A stretch of DNA of 59,700 nt from Falciphora oryzae (lineage: Eukaryota > Ascomycota > Sordariomycetes > Magnaporthales > Magnaporthaceae). Position 1 is the first letter of the stretch. Every line of letters starts with the position of its first letter. Below, piece after piece: positions 54,890-59,700 of this stretch. A model generated the notes under the pieces. The model saw nothing but the letters and a program-made list of their open reading frames with translations. It was not told the origin of the DNA and did no database searches. A program made the position numbers and the translations under genes. The DNA lies in NCBI GenBank assembly GCA_000733355.1, contig JNVV01000100.1, forward strand, positions 1 through 59,700, written 5' to 3'.

Positions 54890-55739
54890 GTTGTGCAGAC
54901 CTGGAAGGGTGCGGGCTCTATCACGAGCAAGGAGAAGGTGCCGTCGCGCATCGCGTACTTGCCGCCGCCGCCTGGGCAGATCACTGGCGTCAAGGTGGTT
55001 TGGGGAGACGAAATCAAGCCGCGCCAGCACAAGGTCCCCGTCCATGCCTGCATGAAGCTACGCCTCGACGACAAGCACAAGTCATCCCCTGAGCTGAAGG
55101 AGCTCATGACGCTTCTATCTGCCGACGTCAGCGAGCTTGAGAACGACATCGATCAGAGCCACCGCGCTCGACGTAACCGCTTTCGTCAGCAGGCTGTTGG
55201 CGACAGTCCTCCGGCCTACCCTGGCAAGAATGTGGTCGAGATCATCACAGATCTCCTCTCCGAGATCCGCATCAAGACTTATGACGAGCTCAGGAAGCGC
55301 TATGGCGACGCTGTGCTCTCCAGCATGCGAAAGGAGCTCATGGTCACCGTCCCAGCTGTCTGGAGTGAGCGCGCCAAAGGCCTAACCCTCAAGGCCGTCA
55401 TGGGCGCTGGCTGGGCGCCCGACAGGATCTCGACGGTCACTGAGCCAGAGGCAGCTGCCATTTACACCTTGCGCAGCATGGCCGAGAGCTCCAGCAAGGC
55501 CGAGATCAACGTCGACGATACCTTTGTGCTCTGCGACGCCGGCGGCGGCACCGTAGATCTTGTCTCGTACAAGGTCACTCACATCGAGCCCCACTTCCAC
55601 GTCGAGGAGGCGGTGGTAGGCCATGGCGAGAAGTGTGGTGCCTCCTTCATCGACAGGGTAAGCTGAGATTACATGTTTTATTTTGCTATTTCCTTTCCTA
55701 TTTCCTTTCCTACCCCTCATTGCTCCCCTTTATATCTGC

Positions 55740-56003
55740 TGTAATCCCTTTATATTGCAAAGTAGAGCGTATGCAGTAGAAGGATTGTCTTGATTTCTAC
55801 CTCTAAGGAACTAATAGGAAGGCGCCCGAGGGTCTACGACCCTCGGGGTCTTTATACATGAGTGCGCAGTAGGAGTGGAGAGTCCCTTTCGGCGTCGCCG
55901 AGTGTTCTGTAACCGCTTATTGAGCATCTGCGACGCCAACGAGGGTGGTGATGCAGACCCCGGCCGTGCCGGCCGGGGACTTCCCTTGATCCTTTGCGAC
56001 ACA
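55740..56003 (+). repeat. Putative 5' LTR of an element carrying the cysteine-rich gene (copy B)
   Basis: Begins TGTAATCCCTTTATATTG and ends TTTGCGACACA, followed by CCCCCCAGTTGGTGCCCGGA, which could be a primer-binding site. It has a GC-rich hairpin CCCGAGGGTCTACGACCCTC. No second copy is in the window, so the LTR call is provisional. It lies 82 bp after the last surviving Hsp70-like exon. Confidence 0.4.
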
Positions 56004-56492
56004 CCCCCCAGTTGGTGCCCGGAGGGTACCGGCTGTAATAAACAAAGGAGAGCTAAAATGAAGGTATTACGAGCGTCTTTGTCCCTTTATTGGGTGCTCG
56101 TTTTGGTGTTTTCCAGTCCTGACCCGGGGCTACGGGTGCTCGTTAGTGAGTTCTGGCCCGGAGGGTCGGCACTTCTTGTCTGGGCTCTTTCCCTTTGTAG
56201 GGACCTGGGTGCTCCTTCCTTTTTGGTGCGCGCCCGGTGCCTGCCGTTGGTTGCGCGATATCAAAAAAGGCTCTACCGTTGGCTTCTGCCCGGGCGTCTC
56301 TCTCTTCTCCTCTCTTTAATAACAACCAACAATCTGTACGTGGTGATACCTTTAACCCCTCCGGTGGTAGGCCCAGGCTAACTTTTTGTACGTTATTGGG
56401 GCCTAGACCTTAAGATAACCGTAAGTTCATTTTATTCCCGCGTTTTTGGGCGTACGCGCGCGTGCGCGCGACGAGTTGAGGAACACCTGATG
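56004..56492. other. Leader-like stretch without a recognised gene
   Basis: About 490 bp. The frame at 55875-56381 spans the LTR boundary and has no domain. Contains TAATAACAA-rich and GCGCGCG-rich stretches, and ends with a CTTGTTGCAG that looks like a splice acceptor just before the ATG at 56506. Confidence 0.4.
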
Positions 56493-56505
56493 CTAACTTG
56501 TTGCA

Positions 56506-57737
56506 GATGTTTGGCAATACCAAGTTTCGACAAGAGAGGGCGGCGGAGTGGGCGCAAACCCGTAAGCAGTGAGTGCTTTACACCTTTTGGATTGTGGTTT
56601 TGAGAGTGCGTTAACTATATTGGGCTTGTAAAAAGCGTTTGGATTACGACCTGGCGCTGGCTCTTTAGGCTTCGCAGGCGGAGGCTTCGCAGCCTCCGCC
56701 TGCTGCAGTAGCACTAACAGCACCAATAGCAACAGCAGCAGCCGCGCCGCCGCCGCTTGCCGCGCTTCCGGCGCCGCCACCGCCCGCGCCTGCGCGCCGA
56801 CCGCTGCCTTCCGGGCGCCCGTTCCTGCCGCCCAATACGCCGTTGCCGCAAAGGGCGAAGTACTTGGACCTCGTCCCTTCCGCCGCTGCCGCCGTCGCTA
56901 CCAGGGCCCTAGCTTTTGTTAAAAACACGTCCGTTAAGCGGCCCTTTTCCGTCGTTCCTCCGGGAATGTCCCTTTCGTTCGGGAAGGAGCGTTCTCCGGT
57001 CCCTAATTAGGTGAACGACGAAGGGAAGGTCCGCCCGGCGGACGTAAACAACGAGAAGAAAAAGGAAAAAAAGGAAGAGGAGGAAGAGGTTAACGAGATT
57101 TTATAGTCGCTTCGGGCAAACCGGTAAAGCCGGGGTAAGCCCCCGTCCCCGGTAAGTTTTGTATTATTTATGCTCCGTAAACATAAGTTTATTAGTTTGA
57201 GTGCTTTTAGCGCACCCAACTGCTTTTCCCAAACCTTACCCCCCTTTTTATGCTGACTTTTCTTTATAGTTTTCGCGCGGCCGCGCTCGCGCTCCCGTTT
57301 CCCGTCCTCGCCGGCCTGCCCTCGAAAGGGGCACCGTTATCGGGATGCCCGAAGGGGCAACCCCTTAGGTTGTCCCGTACGACGGCTGCACCCGTGCGTA
57401 CCTAACGGGGTACCGCGGGCTTTGCTCCGACCGTCCCATACGTCGCAAGCGCAGGGACGGCAGAGCCCTTCGTTGTTGGCAGTGCTCGGCGGGTCACTTT
57501 TGTAAGCCTTTGCTTGCGGACGAGACTTTCCGTAGCAGGGCTATCCTGTTTGGAAAGGCTTTCGCCCGTAACGATAGGGCGGAGGTTCGGAAATTCCGCA
57601 CTATCGTCCGCGATTTGATTAGGCCGTATCCGCGTAGTCATTTAAGGATAGTCGCGCAGGAAAAAAGCGATTCGGAGGTGGAGAAGGTGCGCGCGAAGCG
57701 TCCCCGTAAAACAAAGGATGCTCTTTTTCGAAATTAA
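56506..57737 (+). pseudogene. Cysteine-rich gene (copy B), degenerate
   Basis: Starts 'MFGNTKFRQERAAEWAQTRK' after a CAG acceptor-like site. After a possible intron comes 'RLDYDLALAL' + stop + 'ASQAEASQPPPAAVALTAP', an Ala/Pro-rich segment, 'AKYLDLVPSAAAAVATRALA', a Lys/Glu-rich run (KKKEKKEEEEE) and a stop. A GTAAGT near 57152 and a further segment from about 57380 give 'YDGCTRAYLTGYRGLC', 'LRCWQCSAGHFCKP' and 'VRKFRTIVRDLIRPYPRSHL', ending at 57737. The C-x2-C-x3-H-x-C end matches copy A at 24.9 kb. Product unknown; it may be an element-encoded nucleic-acid-binding protein. Confidence 0.5.
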
Positions 57738-57882
57738 AGCCCGAAAAAGAAACGGAATAACGATAATGTGTTACGACCATACAGGTGGCGGGGACAGGAG
57801 GCCTGGGTCAAGCCCCGGGAAGGAAGCACCCTTAACCCCGCACTTGGAAAAGGAAGGGTCACGTGGAAGGACACGTGACCTC

Positions 57883-58074
57883 AAGGTGATATGTCTGATA
57901 TGCGACATAGCAGACATAGCACAGGTCCTTAAGGTGATATGTCTGATATGCGACATAGCAGACATAGCACAGGACCTTAAGGTGATATGTCTGATATGTG
58001 ACATAACAAACATAACATAAGTCCTCAAAGTGATATGTTTAATATGCGACATAGCAGACATAGCACAGATTGGG
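57883..58074 (+). repeat. Four tandem 48-bp repeats in the gypsy-4 LTR
   Basis: Units start at 57883, 57931, 57979 and 58027 (AAGGTGATATGTCTGATATG...). Each has inverted arms ATGTCTG/CAGACAT that can form a hairpin. Units 3 and 4 carry C-to-T and G-to-A changes. Confidence 0.9.
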
Positions 58075-58089
58075 AAGGACCAGGTCGTG

Positions 58090-58097
58090 TATATAAG
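58090..58097 (+). promoter_or_regulatory. TATA box in the gypsy-4 LTR
   Basis: TATATAAG lies downstream of the 48-bp repeats and about 200 bp before the LTR end, the usual place for the U3/R promoter. Confidence 0.5.
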
Positions 58098-58348
58098 GGA
58101 AAGGTTTTTCCACGGTTAGATAGCTTTGATTGAGGCATCGGTATTAGTTAACTTAAGTTAGCTCCAAGGTACCCCCTTAGGCAAGCAATTTAAGCTTTTG
58201 TTACCAGTTTCCCGGTTTCCTTAAAGCAACCCCTGTTAAATGTACTGTTTAGCACTTTCCCTAGGTGTCCTACCCTAGGAGCAGAGCCTGATTGTAACAT
58301 TTTAATTGATCCTGTTCAGCACCTACCGAGGGCGAATAGTACGATAAG

Positions 58349-59683
58349 ATGTCGGCGTCCGGTTCCAAGCAAGCGGAGCAGCCCTCCACCGTTAAGTACG
58401 AAGGGAAGAAGTATAACGAGGACATTTCCCTCAACCTTTTCCGAGTGCTCGTAAAGGACCTTACCAAGGCCAAGGCTTAGTTGGCCGCAGTCCAAGGCAA
58501 GCCGGACATTGCGACAAAGGCATACAAGTTCCCATCTCCCGAAATTTACGACGGAGAAACGGGCAAACTTCGGACTTTCCTTACCGAATGCAAGGCCTAC
58601 TTCTCGTTTTACGAGGCTTATTTCGGTACCGAAGAAAAGAAGGTGGCTTACGCCGCCACACGTTTCGGAGGAAAAGTCAAAGACTGGTTCCAGCCTACGT
58701 GGGCGGACTACCTCCAGGGCGTGGAATCTAAGGAGCAGATATAGATTGTGTTTGCTAGTTTCGAGAGATTCGGAAAAAAAGTCGGCAAAGTTTTCGGCTA
58801 AGTCGACGAGCGATTGGTTGCGGAAAGAGAAATTTTTAGCCTTCGATAGAAAGGGCCAGCCTTTGTGTACGCTTTAAAGTTCTAACGCCTCGTGACCAAG
58901 TTCGATTGGACCGACCAGACCAAGATGGCGCATTTTTACGGGGGTTTCCGCGAGGATGTAAAGGACGAGCTTTCTAAAGCGGACCGACCGGAAGACTTCC
59001 CGGACTATATCTAAATGGCCGTCCGTATCAGCGATAAGCTGTACGAACGACGACTTGAAAAGAAGGGTCAGCCAACCAAGGTGGTAAATAACAAAAACAA
59101 CCACAAAAAAGACAAGCAGCAGCTAAGCACGGCTTATGGCACATACCTTGGACCTATAAACCTTAGCGCTGGAACCACCCATTTGCAAAAGCAGAGCAAC
59201 AAGAAAAGGCAGGACCTTAAGGACGGGAAATGCTTTAAATGTGGTCAAAAGGGCCACATCAAACGAGATTGCCCGCAGCGGCAGGCGGCAGTCACCCGAC
59301 GGGGAAACGCCCAGGCGGAAAACAGCTTGTGCCCCGGAGCAGCTTTTAGCTGGACCTATTGCTGCGAGGATTCGTGCGCGACGCACCAGTTTGACAAGGA
59401 CGCGACCGGCTGGTACCCCAAAAGGCGGGTAGCCGCGACGCGACGGATCCGGACGATCCTTGATGGAGGTTCTACCAGGATCGAGTACGACAGCGAGGGA
59501 GAACAAGTTCTCGCTACCGGACCTACGGAATCCGAAAAAGAAGATAACACCGCTGTTAAAAGAACTAATGTATTTAGCCTAGGTTGGGTGCATAGGCCCA
59601 ACCTACCATGTACTACTCTTATTAGATTATCTACCCTGTACTGTTGTGGGGTTGTGCACAGGAGTAGCGGGCAGGGCTTATAG
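58349..59683 (+). pseudogene. gypsy-4 gag with CCHC knuckle
   Basis: ATG at 58349 ('MSASGSKQAEQPSTVKYEGK'). The capsid part continues in the piece 58481-58744 ('TKAYKFPSPEIYDGETGKLR', 'FGGKVKDWFQPTWADYLQ'), then 'FDWTDQTKMAHFYGGFREDV' and 59015-59683 with an intact knuckle 'CFKCGQKGHIKRDC' (C-x2-C-x4-H-x4-C) at about 59231-59272. Stops in place of Gln (TAG at about 58478, TAA and TAG near 58743-58801) are C-to-T changes. Downstream, 'ILDGGSTRIEYDSEGEQVLA' may begin a protease-like region. Confidence 0.8.
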
Positions 59684-59700
59684 CGTACCCGGGGGTGGCT

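Larger units (their letters stand above)
53708..55657 (+). pseudogene. HSPA12/Hsp70-like ATPase (copy 2), disrupted by a solo LTR and truncated
   Basis: Exon 1 is 53708-53757 (starts MAQARIVIGLDFGTTFS) and exon 2 begins 53822 ('GVAYSDKPGAPVEQINVV'). At 53875 the frame meets a 1014-bp LTR and resumes at 54895 ('QTWKGAGSITSKEKVPSRIA'). Discounting the LTR and one GTTGT copy, the frame is open with no stop to 55657, where a GTAAGC donor follows. Motifs: phosphate-1 'GLDFGTTFSG', connect-1 'VTEPEAAAIYTL' and phosphate-2 'LCDAGGGTVDLVSY'. The adenosine motif and C-terminus are missing because repeat DNA starts at 55740. The intron after the DFGTT motif is at nearly the same place as in copy 1. The lack of other damage suggests a recent break. 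Confidence 0.88.
57769..58299 (+). repeat. 5' LTR of gypsy-4 with a 48-bp minisatellite
   Basis: 531 bp, starts TGTTACGACCATACAGGTGG and ends GCCTGATTGTAACA. It is followed at once by a leader and the gag ATG at 58349. Contains four 48-bp tandem repeats (57883-58074) and a TATATAAG box at 58090-58097, consistent with a promoter. The partner 3' LTR would be right of the window. Confidence 0.75.
57769..59700 (+). mobile_element. Ty3/gypsy retrotransposon gypsy-4, 5' part, runs off the window
   Basis: 5' LTR then a gag gene on the + strand; pol is expected right of 59700. It appears to have entered the repeat carrying cysteine-rich copy B, because the LTR starts about 30 bp after that gene's stop. 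Confidence 0.75.

Noticed and set aside
57883..58074. Possible CRISPR-like array
   Set aside because: Contiguous 48-bp tandem units without unique spacers, in a eukaryotic LTR.

Overview
The window comes from a filamentous ascomycete (Pezizomycotina, most likely Sordariomycetes). This rests on short GTRNGT..AG introns of about 50-110 bp, fungal-specific gene families (PTH11-like receptor, large ABCA-type transporter, fungal F-box protein, HSPA12-like Hsp70 ATPases), and fungal transposons (chromoviral Ty3/gypsy, Ty1/copia, Fot1/pogo). Many of the transposon changes are C-to-T or G-to-A, as expected from repeat-induced point mutation (RIP).

Layout. (1) 1-26370 is a transposon graveyard. A Ty1/copia element on the + strand is the oldest layer. 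It was entered by a minus-strand gypsy element (gypsy-1, 1-12911), which was itself entered by gypsy-2 (2226-8859, TSD CCTTC). Further right the copia element was entered by a Fot1/pogo DNA transposon (13156-22081, TA target), which was then entered by gypsy-3 (14800-21859, TSD GGAAA). After the copia remnant come a degenerate cysteine-rich gene, a foldback/LTR unit and a hAT-like end fragment. (2) 26366-44100 is a GC-rich single-copy region: a polytopic membrane protein gene that may be frameshifted, a PTH11-like receptor, an F-box protein with a membrane anchor, a full-length ABCA-type ABC transporter in four exons, and a single-pass membrane protein. (3) 44399-55657 is a cluster built around two HSPA12/Hsp70-like ATPase genes, each head-to-head with another gene. 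The other members are a single-pass membrane protein with an internal duplication, a helical protein and a coiled-coil protein. The second Hsp70-like gene is broken by a solo LTR (53876-54889, TSD GTTGT), which carries a 628-bp MITE, and it is truncated 3' by another element. (4) 55740-59700 is again repeat DNA: an LTR-like unit with a second copy of the cysteine-rich gene, then the 5' LTR and gag of a fourth gypsy element that runs off the window.

The genes of region 2 do not form an obvious pathway. Region 3 is the best candidate for a functional neighbourhood, because ATPase, membrane, helical and coiled-coil proteins are packed in two divergent pairs; its role is unknown. Exon-intron models were made by eye from splice consensus and frame continuity. 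No RNA genes were found.
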